A DNA stretch of 64,000 nt from Pseudomonas sp. B21-056 (GCF_026016325.1 NZ_CP087203.1:1984001-2048000); one strand, 5' to 3'; positions 52,586 to 63,694 are shown, counted from the stretch's first letter. Made by a program: numbers and translations. The notes: generated from the letters alone by a model not told the origin.

Positions 52586-55198
52586 ATGGGCAAATCGCTG
52601 GTCATTGTGGAATCCCCGGCTAAGGCCAAGACCATCAACAAGTATCTGGGCAACCAATACGTGGTGAAGTCGAGTATCGGCCATATCCGAGACCTGCCCA
52701 CCAGCGGTTCGGCTAGCGCCAGCAAGGAGCCAGCCGCCAAGCGTGGCAAGGCGGCCGCTGGTGAAGCGCCGGCGCTGTCGCCAAAGGAAAAGGCGCGCAA
52801 GCAGCTGGTCTCACGCATGGGGGTCGATCCGGAACATGGCTGGAAAGCCAAGTACGAGATCCTCCCGGGCAAGGAAAAGGTCATCGAAGAACTGCGTCGG
52901 CTCGCTAAAGATGCCGACACCATCTATCTCGCGACGGACTTGGACCGCGAAGGGGAAGCCATTGCCTGGCACCTGCGCGAAGCCATCGGTGGCGATGACA
53001 GCCGCTACAAGCGTGTGGTGTTCAACGAAATCACCAAGAAGGCCATCCAGGAAGCGTTCTCCGAGCCGGGTGAGCTGGACATCGACCGGGTCAACGCTCA
53101 GCAGGCGCGTCGCTTCCTCGACCGCGTGGTGGGCTACATGGTTTCGCCATTGCTGTGGGCCAAGATCGCCCGTGGCCTGTCGGCCGGGCGCGTGCAGTCG
53201 GTGGCGGTGAAGCTGGTGGTGGAGCGCGAGCGGGAGATCCGCGCGTTCATCCCTGAAGAGTACTGGGAAGTCCACGCGGACCTGGGCACCACCAAAGGCG
53301 CGAACGTGCGCTTTGAAGTGGCCCGCGAAAAGGGCGAAGCCTTCAAGCCGCTCAACGAAGCACAGGCTATGGCTGCCCTGGAGAAGCTCAAGGCTTCTAC
53401 CTACAGCATCGTCAAGCGTGAAGACAAACCGACCAGCAGCAAGCCGTCGGCGCCGTTCATCACTTCCACGCTGCAGCAGGCCGCGAGCAACCGCCTGGGC
53501 TTCGGTGTGAAGAAAACCATGATGATGGCCCAGCGTCTGTACGAAGCCGGCTACATCACCTATATGCGTACCGACTCGACCAACCTCTCGGCCGATGCCG
53601 TGGCGATGGCGCGTACTTATATAGAAAGCGAGTTCGGCAAGAAGTACCTGCCGGACACGCCGAACGTCTACAGCAGCAAAGAAGGCGCACAAGAGGCTCA
53701 CGAAGCGATTCGTCCTTCCGACGCCAACACCGAGCCAAGCAAGTTGTCGGGCATGGAGCGCGATGCCGAGCGTCTCTACGAGCTGATCTGGCGCCAGTTC
53801 CTGGCCTGCCAGATGCTGCCGGCGCAATACCTGTCCACCACCGTCAGCGTCGGTGCCGGAGACTTCGAGCTGCGCGCCAAGGGCCGCATCCTCAAGTTCG
53901 ACGGTTATACCCGCGTCATGCCGCAGATCACCAAGCCTGGGGACGACGACGTCTTGCCGGACATGGCCCAGGGCGACGTGATGAAGCTGATCAAGCTCGA
54001 TCCGACCCAGCATTTCACCAAGCCACCGGCCCGTTATTCGGAAGCCAGCCTGGTCAAGGAAATGGAAAAGCGCGGCATCGGTCGTCCTTCGACCTACGCG
54101 GCGATCATTTCCACCATCCAGGATCGCGGCTACGTGGCGCTGCACAACCGTCGGTTCTATTCGGAAAAGATGGGCGACATCGTGACCGAGCGATTGTCCG
54201 AAAGCTTCTCGAACCTGATGGACTACGGTTTCACCGCCGGCATGGAAGAGCATCTCGATGATGTGGCCCAAGGTGAGCGGGACTGGAAGAACGTCCTCGA
54301 CGAGTTCTACGGCGACTTCAAGAAGAAACTCGAAGTGGCTGAAAGCCCTGACAGCGGCATGCGCGCCAACCAGCCGGTGATGACCGATATTCCTTGCCTG
54401 ACCTGCGGTCGTCCGATGCAGATCCGCACGGCGTCCACCGGCGTCTTCCTGGGGTGCTCGGGCTACAGCCTGCCGCCCAAGGAGCGCTGCAAGGCAACAG
54501 TCAACCTGGTGCCGGGCGATGAAATCGCCGCGGACGACGAGGGTGAGTCCGAATCCCTGGTGCTGCGTGGCAAGCATCGCTGCCCGATCTGCAGCACGGC
54601 GATGGATGCCTACCTGCTGGACGAAAAGCGCAAGCTGCACATCTGTGGTAACAACCCGGATTGCGCGGGCTACGAGATCGAAGAGGGCACCTATCGCATC
54701 AAGGGCTATGAAGGGCCGAGCCTGGAATGCGACAAGTGTGGCAGCGAGATGCAGCTCAAGACCGGCCGTTTCGGCAAGTTCTTCGGTTGCACCAACCCGA
54801 CCTGCAAGAACACTCGCAAGCTGCTCAGGAGCGGTGACGCCGCACCGCCGAAGATGGACCCGGTGAAAATGCCGGAGCTAAAGTGCGAGAAGGTCAACGA
54901 CACCTACATCCTGCGTGATGGTGCATCCGGCCTGTTCCTGGCGGCCAGTCAGTTCCCGAAAAACCGCGAGACCCGCGCACCGTTGGTGATGGAGATCGTG
55001 CCGCACAAGGACGAGATCGATCCGAAGTACCATTTCCTCTGCGAAGCACCGCAGAAGGATCCGGACGGCCGCCCGGCGGTGATTCGCTACAGCCGCAAGA
55101 CCAAGGAGCAGTACGTACAGACCGAGGTCGACGGCAAGCCTACGGGCTGGAAAGCGTACTACGACGGCGGTAAATGGACGGTGGAAGACAAGCGCTGA
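52586..55198 (+). CDS. topA: DNA topoisomerase I
   Basis: An 870-residue type IA topoisomerase that relaxes negative supercoils. The Toprim domain is [17 protein letters not shown] with [14 protein letters not shown] (about 117-130). The catalytic tyrosine is Y326 in [14 protein letters not shown]-terminal zinc modules are visible as [22 protein letters not shown] and [10 protein letters not shown] with the second pairs GC..GY, CGNNPDC and GCTNPTC. An inserted alanine/lysine-rich stretch ([19 protein letters not shown], about 42-60) lies within the Toprim. Complete and single-gene. Confidence 0.98.
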   Translation: MGKSLVIVESPAKAKTINKYLGNQYVVKSSIGHIRDLPTSGSASASKEPAAKRGKAAAGEAPALSPKEKARKQLVSRMGVDPEHGWKAKYEILPGKEKVIEELRRLAKDADTIYLATDLDREGEAIAWHLREAIGGDDSRYKRVVFNEITKKAIQEAFSEPGELDIDRVNAQQARRFLDRVVGYMVSPLLWAKIARGLSAGRVQSVAVKLVVEREREIRAFIPEEYWEVHADLGTTKGANVRFEVAREKGEAFKPLNEAQAMAALEKLKASTYSIVKREDKPTSSKPSAPFITSTLQQAASNRLGFGVKKTMMMAQRLYEAGYITYMRTDSTNLSADAVAMARTYIESEFGKKYLPDTPNVYSSKEGAQEAHEAIRPSDANTEPSKLSGMERDAERLYELIWRQFLACQMLPAQYLSTTVSVGAGDFELRAKGRILKFDGYTRVMPQITKPGDDDVLPDMAQGDVMKLIKLDPTQHFTKPPARYSEASLVKEMEKRGIGRPSTYAAIISTIQDRGYVALHNRRFYSEKMGDIVTERLSESFSNLMDYGFTAGMEEHLDDVAQGERDWKNVLDEFYGDFKKKLEVAESPDSGMRANQPVMTDIPCLTCGRPMQIRTASTGVFLGCSGYSLPPKERCKATVNLVPGDEIAADDEGESESLVLRGKHRCPICSTAMDAYLLDEKRKLHICGNNPDCAGYEIEEGTYRIKGYEGPSLECDKCGSEMQLKTGRFGKFFGCTNPTCKNTRKLLRSGDAAPPKMDPVKMPELKCEKVNDTYILRDGASGLFLAASQFPKNRETRAPLVMEIVPHKDEIDPKYHFLCEAPQKDPDGRPAVIRYSRKTKEQYVQTEVDGKPTGWKAYYDGGKWTVEDKR

Positions 55199-55242
55199 TT
55201 GGAGGCAGGGGGTTTCCCCTGTGCCGATCAGTCAAGCAAACA

Positions 55243-55335
55243 ACTGTGGGAGCGAGCCTGCTCGCGAAGCGGTGAATCAGGCAGCATTGATGCTGATTGT
55301 TGCGCCGCTATCGCGAGCAGGCTCGCTCCCACAGG
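55243..55335. repeat. REP doublet, TGTGGGAGCGAGC family
   Basis: Inverted copies (TGTGGGAGCGAGCCTGCTCG and CGAGCAGGCTCGCTCCCACA) in the gap between topA and the next gene. Unlike most others it lies between two genes in the same orientation. Confidence 0.9.
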
Positions 55336-55439
55336 GTACCGCTTGATTCTTTGACTGTATTTGGCTTGCAGTGGTCTTGGTTGATCCACGACACTGTCGC
55401 CCTTGCGTGAAGCTTTCACATCGTTGGGAGAATGCCGTC

Positions 55440-55964
55440 ATGGCCCACGAGCTCTATACCCGCACCAACCAGAAAATCTACTTCGCCGGCCTGTCGCTCG
55501 AAGCGCTCGCCAGGACCGAGGATGGGCGCGCGATGAATTCCCCGGCATTGCTGCAGGCCGGGCGCGAATCGGCGCTGTTTCACCTGTACGGTGCGTTGTT
55601 GGGGTTGTGCCATGAAATTGCCGGTTTCTATCGACTGCCCCAGGCGAACGTTCCGCGGGCCGAGCTGCTGCTGACCCAGGAAGTGTTGCGGGACATTGCG
55701 ATCCCGGAACTGGCTGAAATGATCGAGCTGGCTCAAAACCCGGAAACCTGGCTGGCCAGGCTGCTGGCGGCCTATGGGGCTCTGTTCCAGCCACCACGGC
55801 CACCTCGCAAGCCCAAGGGCGACGTGACCCAGCCATTGATCGTGGCGGTCAACCTGGATGAAGAAGAGCCGGAGCAGGAGCTCAGCCGGGAAGAGCTGGA
55901 GAGCTGGCGTCAGAACCTCAAGAGCCTGGCTCTGCGCTTCCGTGAAGGGTTGAACGAGTGCTGA
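55440..55964 (+). CDS. DUF6586-family hypothetical protein
   Basis: A 174-residue protein of unknown function, conserved downstream of topA in pseudomonads. It is mostly helical: MAHELYTRTNQKIYFAGLSL, RESALFHLYGALLGLCHEIA and EELESWRQNLKSLALRFREG near the end, and a proline-rich hinge PPRPPRKPKGD about two-thirds along. GGGAG precedes the ATG at 55440; the longest frame begins 23 codons earlier without a ribosome-binding site. A possible stress or replication link is suggested only by position next to topA and the SOS operon. Confidence 0.8.
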   Translation: MAHELYTRTNQKIYFAGLSLEALARTEDGRAMNSPALLQAGRESALFHLYGALLGLCHEIAGFYRLPQANVPRAELLLTQEVLRDIAIPELAEMIELAQNPETWLARLLAAYGALFQPPRPPRKPKGDVTQPLIVAVNLDEEEPEQELSREELESWRQNLKSLALRFREGLNEC

Positions 55965-56070
55965 ATTTCCTTTCAGCCCACGTCCTTCATTGATAACGCT
56001 TGGTCAAGATCCCGAGCGAAGCCTGGCCGATGACTATATAATCCTCGCCTTTCGTGGAGAACAGACTTTT

Positions 56071-56307
56071 ATGCCAACGTCCTTTCTAGAAATTGTCGAA
56101 CTTCCTGATGGCCGTATCGAGCTGCGCAGGGCCGAGGACGAGGGTTCCCTGGTGACTCTGAGCTTTTCCGAAGATGCCAAGGCCTTCCTGCAAGGCCAAC
56201 ACGTCGAAGTCGCCAAGGCGATGTTGAGCGTGGGGGTCCAGATGGCAGGGCGCCTGGTTGAAGGCGAATTCAACAACAAGGAAGAGGGGCCGCGGGTTCT
56301 TCACTGA
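56071..56307 (+). CDS. Small conserved protein upstream of sulA
   Basis: A 78-residue acidic protein (MPTSFLEIVELPDGRIELRR, LVTLSFSEDAKAFLQGQHVE, KAMLSVGVQMAGRLVEGEFN). No known domain with function; similar proteins are conserved at this locus in Pseudomonas. The ATG at 56071 has GTGGAGA at good spacing. A TATAAT at 56037-56042 may be its -10 element. It is convergent with sulA. Confidence 0.8.
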   Translation: MPTSFLEIVELPDGRIELRRAEDEGSLVTLSFSEDAKAFLQGQHVEVAKAMLSVGVQMAGRLVEGEFNNKEEGPRVLH

Positions 56308-56379
56308 TCCCGTCTGTCGGTTTCCTGGAAGTCATATTGCCGTCCGGCTTCTCTGTCCTGGAGAAGCCCTGTGTTTGTC

Positions 56380-56853
56380 TCAGCCCAATCGAATGTTCAG
56401 GCTTTGTGCGTCCCCGGTGCGGGCGGCGCTGATCAACTGTTGCCGTGCCGTTGAGCTCAGCGGGTTGAGCCAGCTGACTACCGTATGGCTGCGGCCCAGG
56501 CGCAAGGCTTCGCAAGTCAGCTGTTGAGCGCTCTGGGTACCCCGTGGTTGCAGCAGCAGGATTCGCTCGCGATTAAGACCTGCGTCCCGCAACCAGGCTT
56601 GGGTAACACTGGCGGGTGGGGCGATCAGCGTCAGCCAGCGGGCTTCCTGGTCCTGGCTCAGTTCCCGCAGAATCGGTGCCAGCAGGTTCAGGCAGTTCCC
56701 GGCTGCACCACGCAGTGACAGTTCACTGAAGGCCTCGGGCTCAATGCCCCAAGGTGCTTCAATCACCTCTTTCAGGACTGGAGCCAGTGGTTGGGCCATG
56801 AAAGCCTCGAACAACGGAAGTTGCGTGTGCTGTGGTGTGTGAGGGAACTGCAT
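56380..56853 (-). CDS. sulA: SOS cell-division inhibitor SulA
   Basis: A 157-residue protein of the SulA family. The conserved segment is LTLIAPPASVTQAWLRDAGL followed by ERILLLQPRGTQSAQQLTCE and ALRLGRSHTVVSWLNPLS. SulA blocks FtsZ polymerisation while DNA is repaired. It starts 10 bp after lexA with a strong AAAGGAGG, so lexA and sulA form one SOS operon under the LexA boxes upstream of lexA. In E. coli sulA has its own separate promoter. Confidence 0.93.
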   Translation of the reverse strand: MQFPHTPQHTQLPLFEAFMAQPLAPVLKEVIEAPWGIEPEAFSELSLRGAAGNCLNLLAPILRELSQDQEARWLTLIAPPASVTQAWLRDAGLNRERILLLQPRGTQSAQQLTCEALRLGRSHTVVSWLNPLSSTARQQLISAARTGDAQSLNIRLG

Positions 56854-56863
56854 AAAGCCTCCT

Positions 56864-57472
56864 TTAGCGGCGTATGACGCCGACACTCAAGCCTTCGATG
56901 ACCATGTCCTGTTCTTGCAGGTCCACTTCGATGGGCGCGAACTCAGGGTTCTCGGCGATCAGCCAGACCTTGCTGCCATCGCGCTTGAAGCGCTTGACGG
57001 TCACTTCGTCACCGATACGCGCCACCACGATCTGGCCGTTGCGGGCTTCGCGGGTGGTGTGTACCGCCAGCAGGTCGCCGTCGAAGATGCCGATGTCCTT
57101 CATGCTCATGCCGTGTACGCGAAGCAGATAATCAGCCCGCGGATGGAAGAAAGCAGGGTTGATGTTGCAGGACTCTTCCACATGCTGCTGGGCGAGGATC
57201 GGGGCACCGGCCGCCACGCGACCGATGATCGGCAGGGTGGTTTCGTCGGCCTTGGCTTCGAAGCCGGGAATGCGAATGCCACGGGATGCGCCCGGGGTCA
57301 TTTCAATCGCGCCCTTGCGGGCCAGTGCCTTGAGGTGTTCTTCAGCCGCGTTGGGCGACTTGAAACCCAGTTCCTGAGCGATTTCCGCGCGGGTCGGCGG
57401 ATAGCCGTTGTCCTCGAGGCAGCGCTTGATGAAGGCCAGAATCTCTGCTTGGCGTGGCGTCAGCTTTAGCAT
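56864..57472 (-). CDS. lexA: SOS repressor LexA
   Basis: A 202-residue self-cleaving repressor. The winged-helix N-terminus ([42 protein letters not shown]) binds SOS boxes. The cleavage site is AG in GRVAAGAPI; the serine is in [14 protein letters not shown] and the lysine in [17 protein letters not shown] with K in EVTVKRF. RecA filaments trigger cleavage. Two SOS boxes lie just upstream, so the gene is autorepressed together with sulA. Confidence 0.98.
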   Translation of the reverse strand: MLKLTPRQAEILAFIKRCLEDNGYPPTRAEIAQELGFKSPNAAEEHLKALARKGAIEMTPGASRGIRIPGFEAKADETTLPIIGRVAAGAPILAQQHVEESCNINPAFFHPRADYLLRVHGMSMKDIGIFDGDLLAVHTTREARNGQIVVARIGDEVTVKRFKRDGSKVWLIAENPEFAPIEVDLQEQDMVIEGLSVGVIRR

Positions 57473-57482
57473 ATTGATCGCT

Positions 57483-57517
57483 CTGTCTTTTTATACAGTG
57501 ACTGGGATTATATACAG
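57483..57517. promoter_or_regulatory. Twin LexA (SOS) boxes upstream of lexA-sulA
   Basis: Two sites with CTG-N10-CAG: CTGTCTTTTTATACAG at 57483-57498 and CTGGGATTATATACAG at 57502-57517, only 3 bp apart. Both match the gammaproteobacterial consensus CTGTATATATATACAG in spacing. They lie 11 to 45 bp upstream of the lexA start and should allow tight autorepression. Confidence 0.92.
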
Positions 57518-57671
57518 TGAGCGCCGCTTGGCAATCCTCCTTTTTTTACGGGCCGCTGGACGGTCGATCGGGCGGTTGAGGCCACTTGGGCTACAGCCTG
57601 GCAAAGGTGTGGTTAAATAGCTGACCGGGCGTTCGCAAAACGTCCCGTCAGGCTTGACAGACCCCAGGGTC

Positions 57672-57698
57672 GAAACGTATGTTTCAAACAAGTGTTTG
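57672..57698. promoter_or_regulatory. Two abutting PsrA-type operators
   Basis: GAAACGTATGTTTC (57672-57685) and CAAACAAGTGTTTG (57685-57698) both fit the PsrA motif (G/C)AAAC-N2-4-GTTT(G/C). They share one base and lie 16 bp upstream of the psrA ATG, implying autoregulation. Confidence 0.85.
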
Positions 57699-57713
57699 TC
57701 AGGCGGAGTAACC

Positions 57714-58421
57714 ATGGCCCAGTCGGAAACCGTTGAACGCATTCTCGATGCTGCGGAGCAGTTGTTCGCGGAAAAAGGTTTCGCCGAAACCTCGTTGCGC
57801 CTGATCACCAGCAAGGCCGGGGTCAACCTGGCGGCAGTGAATTATCACTTCGGTTCGAAAAAAGCGCTGATCCAGGCGGTGTTCTCGCGATTCCTCGGAC
57901 CATTCTGCCTCAGCCTCGACCGTGAACTGGAGCGTCGCCAGGCCAAGCCCGACGTCAAGCCCTCCCTGGAGGAACTGCTGGAGATGCTGGTCGAGCAAGC
58001 GCTCGCCGTGCAGCCGCGCAGCGGTAACGACCTGTCCATTTTCATGCGCCTGTTGGGCCTGGCATTCAGCCAGAGCCAGGGGCACCTGCGGCGTTACCTG
58101 GAAGACATGTACGGCAAGGTGTTCCGCCGCTATATGCTCCTGGTCAACGAGGCTGCGCCGCGTATCCCGCCGATCGAGCTGTTCTGGCGCGTGCACTTCA
58201 TGCTCGGCGCCGCCGCGTTCAGCATGTCCGGCATCAAGGCCCTGAGGGCGATCGCCGAAACCGATTTCGGCGTGAATACGTCGATCGAGCAGGTAATGCG
58301 CCTGATGGTGCCCTTCCTGGCGGCCGGCATGCGCGCTGAAAGCGGGGTCACCGATGACGCCATGGCGGCCGCTCAGTTACGTCCGCGCAACAAATCCACA
58401 CCGGCCCTCGCCAAGGCGTGA
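57714..58421 (+). CDS. psrA: TetR-family fatty-acid-responsive regulator PsrA
   Basis: A 235-residue regulator. The N-terminal TetR HTH is VERILDAAEQLFAEKGFAE followed by LRLITSKAGVNLAAVNYHFG, and the C-terminal ligand domain is larger and hydrophobic. In P. aeruginosa PsrA activates rpoS and represses fad genes, and long-chain fatty acids release it from DNA. The start MAQSETVERIL has GGCGGAG. Two PsrA-type palindromes overlap its promoter. The fadBA operon, a likely target, lies about 9 kb upstream. Confidence 0.93.
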   Translation: MAQSETVERILDAAEQLFAEKGFAETSLRLITSKAGVNLAAVNYHFGSKKALIQAVFSRFLGPFCLSLDRELERRQAKPDVKPSLEELLEMLVEQALAVQPRSGNDLSIFMRLLGLAFSQSQGHLRRYLEDMYGKVFRRYMLLVNEAAPRIPPIELFWRVHFMLGAAAFSMSGIKALRAIAETDFGVNTSIEQVMRLMVPFLAAGMRAESGVTDDAMAAAQLRPRNKSTPALAKA

Positions 58422-58588
58422 ACGGGTGGGCGCGGCTGCCCACATCCGCTAAGCTAGCCGCCCATGCCGACTCTCGTTTCGAATCCGTTTCCAGTGTCAT
58501 TGCACGACCGCGATCTGCCGGACCAGGTGTTCGGTGGCGCGGTCGCGTCTGCATGGCGGTGCGGATTCATCGTTACTAAGGAAATGCT

Positions 58589-59599
58589 ATGACTGCTGGC
58601 CTGCAAGGCTCGTTGATGGTGGACGTCGCCGGTACCTGGCTGACGGCCGAAGATCGCCACCTGTTGCGTCAGCCGGAAGTGGGTGGGCTGATCATCTTTG
58701 CGCGCAATATCGAGCATCCACGTCAGGTACGAGAGCTGAGCGCGTCGATCCGCGCCGTTCGTCCTGACCTGTTGTTGGCGGTCGATCAGGAAGGCGGGCG
58801 CGTCCAGCGTCTGCGCCAGGGGTTCGTACGGGTGCCGGCGATGCGAGCGATTGCCGACAACCCGAATGCCGAATACCTGGCCGAGCAATGCGGCTGGATC
58901 ATGGCGACCGAAGTGCTGGCGGTGGGTCTCGACCTGAGCTTCGCGCCGGTGCTGGACCTCGATTATCAGCGCAGTGCGGTGGTCGGCAGTCGAGCCTTTG
59001 ACGGCGATCCGGAGCGTGCCGCGTTGTTGGCGGGTGCATTCATTCGCGGCATGCGAGCGGCCGGCATGGCGGCGACCGGCAAGCATTTCCCTGGCCATGG
59101 CTGGGCCGAGGCCGACTCCCACGTGGCGATCCCCAAGGACGAGCGTAGCCTCGAGCAGATCCGCGCCAATGACCTGGTGCCGTTTGCCCGATTGAGCAAG
59201 CAACTGGCCGCGGTGATGCCGGCCCATGTGATTTATCCACAGGTCGATGCCAACCCGGCAGGTTTTTCCCGGCGCTGGCTGCAGGACATCCTGCGCGGCG
59301 AACTGCAATTCGACGGCGTGATCTTCAGCGATGATCTGTCGATGGCCGGTGCCCATGTGGTCGGCGACGCCGCCAGTCGTATCGAGGCTGCGTTGTCGGC
59401 CGGTTGCGACATGGGCCTGGTGTGCAACGACCGCGCCGCCGCGGAGCTGGCCTTGAGCGCCGCCCAGCGGCTGAAGGTCAAGCCGTCGGCGCGGATCGCC
59501 CGCATGCGCGGCCAGGCCTTCGCTACCACCGAATACCGCCAGGATCCACGCTGGCTGACGGCAATCGGCGCATTGAAAGCCGCCCAATTGATTGATTAA
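58589..59599 (+). CDS. nagZ: Beta-N-acetylhexosaminidase NagZ
   Basis: A 336-residue cytoplasmic glycoside hydrolase of family 3 that removes GlcNAc from muropeptides during peptidoglycan recycling, generating the signal for AmpC induction. Conserved regions are VGGLIIFARNIEHPRQ, VDQEGGRVQRL, the catalytic-loop motif KHFPGHGWAEADSH and the aspartate nucleophile region GVIFSDDLSMAGA. The ATG has AAGGA. It is 12 bp upstream of the methylthioinosine phosphorylase gene and probably co-transcribed with it. Confidence 0.96.
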   Translation: MTAGLQGSLMVDVAGTWLTAEDRHLLRQPEVGGLIIFARNIEHPRQVRELSASIRAVRPDLLLAVDQEGGRVQRLRQGFVRVPAMRAIADNPNAEYLAEQCGWIMATEVLAVGLDLSFAPVLDLDYQRSAVVGSRAFDGDPERAALLAGAFIRGMRAAGMAATGKHFPGHGWAEADSHVAIPKDERSLEQIRANDLVPFARLSKQLAAVMPAHVIYPQVDANPAGFSRRWLQDILRGELQFDGVIFSDDLSMAGAHVVGDAASRIEAALSAGCDMGLVCNDRAAAELALSAAQRLKVKPSARIARMRGQAFATTEYRQDPRWLTAIGALKAAQLID

Positions 59600-60346
<747 letters not shown>

Positions 60347-60350
60347 GCCG

Positions 60351-63300
60351 ATGATCAAATCAATAGCAGAAGTCCTGGAGACTGACTGGGGCGAAACGTT
60401 TTCCCCGCGAACGCTCGAGCGTGGTTTCGATTACGCCGAGCAGGACCAGATACGGATCCTGAAGATAGACGAGCGCGCGATCCAGGCCGAATGCCGGGGC
60501 TCCGGCAACAATGTCTACCAGCAGGTCATCGAACTCATTCGTCATCGCAATGACTACGAGGTCGATTACCAGTGTTCCTGTCCGGTCGCTATCAATTGCA
60601 AGCATTGCGCTGCCGTCATGTTCCATCTGCTGGGCGATGAGCAAGCGCTGGAAGCTGGTTTTGCCGATGACCAGCTGAGTTCCGAGCTTGAGCGCTGGAT
60701 CAAACACATTCCTGCTCCGGCTTCAGAGTCGGCGCCCGTCGAAAGAAAAACCGATGTTCGGCTTTTTTATCGGCTCAAGAGAAACAAATCCGGGGACTGG
60801 ACGCTGGGGCTGTTCCTGGGGCGCCAGTCCGATGACGGCCATCCGCAGGATCTGCAAGCGTTCTATTCACTGGCAGACATGCTGATTCGGTTGCCGGATT
60901 TCGCAACGGATCTCGACAGGAAAATCGGTCGGTTGCTGATCAGCGGCCACGATTTTCGTAGCCATATCAACACGTATCCTTTGCAAGGACGCAACGGCGC
61001 CGAAGTGCTCGCGCTTGCCGCGCAGTCCTCTCGCCTGCTCTATAAGCTGGACCCGCCACAGCCTTTGACCGCAGGCCCGGAGCGGCCTGCCCAGTTTTCC
61101 TGGGCTGAGCAACCCAATGGCAATTATCTGCCTCAGTGGCAAAGCAATGCGCAAATACTGGATACGGTCCTGCCACTCGAGCCGCTTTATTATCTGGACA
61201 GGGTGCGTGGGGAGCTTGGGCCGCTGTCCTATGGGGTGGACGACAAGCTGGCATGCCATCTAAGCCTTGCGCCAGAGGTGTCAGCTCGCCATGCGGGGCT
61301 GTTCAGTCATCGGATCAATGGGCTCGGTCGGCAGATTCCACCTCCGCAACAACTGACGGAGCGGGTCGTCGAGGATGTCGAGCCGCAGCCGGTGCTGGCT
61401 CTCGGCTCTTACCTGCATTGGAACTCCCATTCGGAACATCGCGCGGCATTGACCTTCACCTATGACGGCCATGTGGCAAACGAAAAGGAACCCACGCAAG
61501 TGTCGGTTCTGTCCGGGACTGAAACCTTGCATATACAGCGCAAGCTGGACGTTGAACTGGCCTTGCGCAAGGCCCTGCGCAAAGTAGGGTTCAAAAAAGC
61601 CCCCCGCAGAAGCGTTGCGCTGGCAGACAGTCCGGGTGAGAAATTCCAACTGCCCGATGATGAAGCCTGGCTGGCATTCATGGGTAACGGTCTGGCGCAG
61701 TTGCGTGCCGCCCATTGGCAGGTCGAGATCGAAGACGACTTCCATTTCAATCTGCAGCCCGTGGAGCATTTGTACGCAGATATCGAAGAGTCTCCCGGTC
61801 GGGAATGGTTCGATCTGCAACTGGGCATCGTGGTGAATGGCACGCGCCACAGTCTGCTGCCGATCCTGCTTCATTTGCTGCGCTCCAGGCCACAGATGAT
61901 GGATCCGGCCAGCCTCGACCAGCGGGACGACGAGCAGTTGATGTTGCTCGACCTCAACGGCGGAAAGCTCTTGGCCGGTCCCGGCGTGAAGGTTGCGTTG
62001 CCGTATGGGCGGGTCAAGCCGTTGATGGCGACCCTCGGCGAACTGTACATGAAGGAGCATCGGGGCGACTCGATACGCCTGAATGCCTTCGATGCGGCCA
62101 GGCTGGATGTGCTCGACGGTGTGCCGCTGGAATGGAAGGGCGGGGAGCGACTGCGCGCCTTTGCAAAACGGTTGCGTGAGTCGACCCATGTGCATGTTCC
62201 GGCACCCAAGGGGCTCAATGCGCTTCTGCGGCCTTACCAGCTCGAAGGGCTCAACTGGATGCAGACCCTGCGTGAGCTGGAAGTCGGCGGTATCCTGGGC
62301 GATGACATGGGCCTGGGTAAAACCTTGCAGACGCTGACTCACCTGTTGTGCGAGAAGCAGGCCGGGCGCCTTGAGACTCCAGCGCTTGCGGTCATGCCCA
62401 CCAGCCTGATTCCCAACTGGCTCGACGAGGCGGCTCACTTCACGCCGCAACTGAAGGTGCTGGCCCTGTATGGCGCCGGACGCAAGAAGCACTTCGAACG
62501 GCTGGCCGATTACGACCTGGTGCTAACCACCTATGCATTGCTGCCCAAGGATGTCGAACGCCTGAAAGCGCAGCCACTGCACGTGCTGATCCTCGATGAA
62601 GCCCAGTACATCAAGAACCCCACCAGCAAGGCCGCTGTGGCTGCCCGTGAACTCAACGCCCGGCAGCGCCTGTGCCTGACCGGTACGCCGCTGGAAAATC
62701 ACCTGGGTGAACTCTGGTCGTTGTTTCATTTCCTGTTGCCCGGTTGGCTGGGAGACAGCAAAACCTTCAATCGGGACTATCGGACTCCAATCGAGAAGCA
62801 TGGTAGCGGCGAGCGGATGCGGCACCTGACGGCTCGAATCAAGCCGTTTCTGCTGCGGCGCAAAAAGGAACAGGTCGCGACTGAACTGCCGCCCAAGACC
62901 GAAATTGTCCACTGGGTCGATCTCAATGACGGGCAGCGGGATGTCTATGAAACCGTACGTGTGGCCATGGACAAGAAAGTGCGCGACGAAATTGCCCGAA
63001 GCGGTGTGGCCCGCAGCCAGATCATCATCCTCGATGCACTGCTGAAGTTGCGTCAGGTCTGCTGCGACCTGAGGCTGCTCAACACCACGCCGACCGCCAA
63101 GGCACTGCGTTCCGGCAGTGGCAAGTTGACCGGCCTGATGGAAATGCTCGAGGAGTTGCTCAGCGAAGGGCGCAAGATCCTGTTGTTTTCCCAGTTCACC
63201 TCGATGCTGGCCTTGATCGAAGAGGAACTGCACAAGCGCGCCGTGGAGTATTCGTTGCTGACGGGTAGCACCACCGATCGCCGTACACCGGTGAGGGACT

Positions 63301-63635
63301 TCCAGAGTGGCAAGGTGTCATTGTTCCTCATCAGTCTCAAAGCGGGCGGTACCGGGCTCAACCTGACGGCTGCCGATACGGTGATCCATTTCGATCCCTG
63401 GTGGAATCCGGCCGTGGAAAACCAGGCGACCGACCGTGCTTATCGCATCGGTCAGAACAAGCCGGTGTTCGTCTACAAGCTGATTGCCCGGGGCACGCTG
63501 GAAGAGAAGATGCAGGCCCTCCAGCAGGAGAAGGCCGCGTTGGCGGGCAGTGTGCTGGATGGCGGAACGACGGGTGGCTGGAAGCTGGAGCAGAGCGATA
63601 TCGAAGCGCTGTTTGCGCCATTGCCCAAGGCTTGA
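60351..63635 (+). CDS. SNF2-family helicase/ATPase with N-terminal SWIM zinc finger
   Basis: A 1094-residue protein. A SWIM-type zinc finger (CSCPVAINCKHC, C75/C77/C83/H85) lies at the N-terminus. A long middle region (about 130-610) is without known motifs. The SNF2 ATPase core begins near 620: DDMGLGKTLQTL (651-662), DEAQYIKN (749-756), LTGTPLENHLGELWSLF, LLRRKKEQV, FSQFTSMLALIEEEL, GGTGLNLTAADTVIHFDPWW and RAYRIGQNKPV. These proteins translocate on duplex DNA and can strip bound proteins or stalled RNA polymerase. It starts 4 bp after the phosphorylase. Its C-terminus resembles the convergent partial gene at 63840. Confidence 0.95.
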   Translation: MIKSIAEVLETDWGETFSPRTLERGFDYAEQDQIRILKIDERAIQAECRGSGNNVYQQVIELIRHRNDYEVDYQCSCPVAINCKHCAAVMFHLLGDEQALEAGFADDQLSSELERWIKHIPAPASESAPVERKTDVRLFYRLKRNKSGDWTLGLFLGRQSDDGHPQDLQAFYSLADMLIRLPDFATDLDRKIGRLLISGHDFRSHINTYPLQGRNGAEVLALAAQSSRLLYKLDPPQPLTAGPERPAQFSWAEQPNGNYLPQWQSNAQILDTVLPLEPLYYLDRVRGELGPLSYGVDDKLACHLSLAPEVSARHAGLFSHRINGLGRQIPPPQQLTERVVEDVEPQPVLALGSYLHWNSHSEHRAALTFTYDGHVANEKEPTQVSVLSGTETLHIQRKLDVELALRKALRKVGFKKAPRRSVALADSPGEKFQLPDDEAWLAFMGNGLAQLRAAHWQVEIEDDFHFNLQPVEHLYADIEESPGREWFDLQLGIVVNGTRHSLLPILLHLLRSRPQMMDPASLDQRDDEQLMLLDLNGGKLLAGPGVKVALPYGRVKPLMATLGELYMKEHRGDSIRLNAFDAARLDVLDGVPLEWKGGERLRAFAKRLRESTHVHVPAPKGLNALLRPYQLEGLNWMQTLRELEVGGILGDDMGLGKTLQTLTHLLCEKQAGRLETPALAVMPTSLIPNWLDEAAHFTPQLKVLALYGAGRKKHFERLADYDLVLTTYALLPKDVERLKAQPLHVLILDEAQYIKNPTSKAAVAARELNARQRLCLTGTPLENHLGELWSLFHFLLPGWLGDSKTFNRDYRTPIEKHGSGERMRHLTARIKPFLLRRKKEQVATELPPKTEIVHWVDLNDGQRDVYETVRVAMDKKVRDEIARSGVARSQIIILDALLKLRQVCCDLRLLNTTPTAKALRSGSGKLTGLMEMLEELLSEGRKILLFSQFTSMLALIEEELHKRAVEYSLLTGSTTDRRTPVRDFQSGKVSLFLISLKAGGTGLNLTAADTVIHFDPWWNPAVENQATDRAYRIGQNKPVFVYKLIARGTLEEKMQALQQEKAALAGSVLDGGTTGGWKLEQSDIEALFAPLPKA

Positions 63636-63694
63636 GTCTGTATTGATCGATGTAGGATCGTGGATGACCCAGGATTTTCTTGCATCGCAGATCC

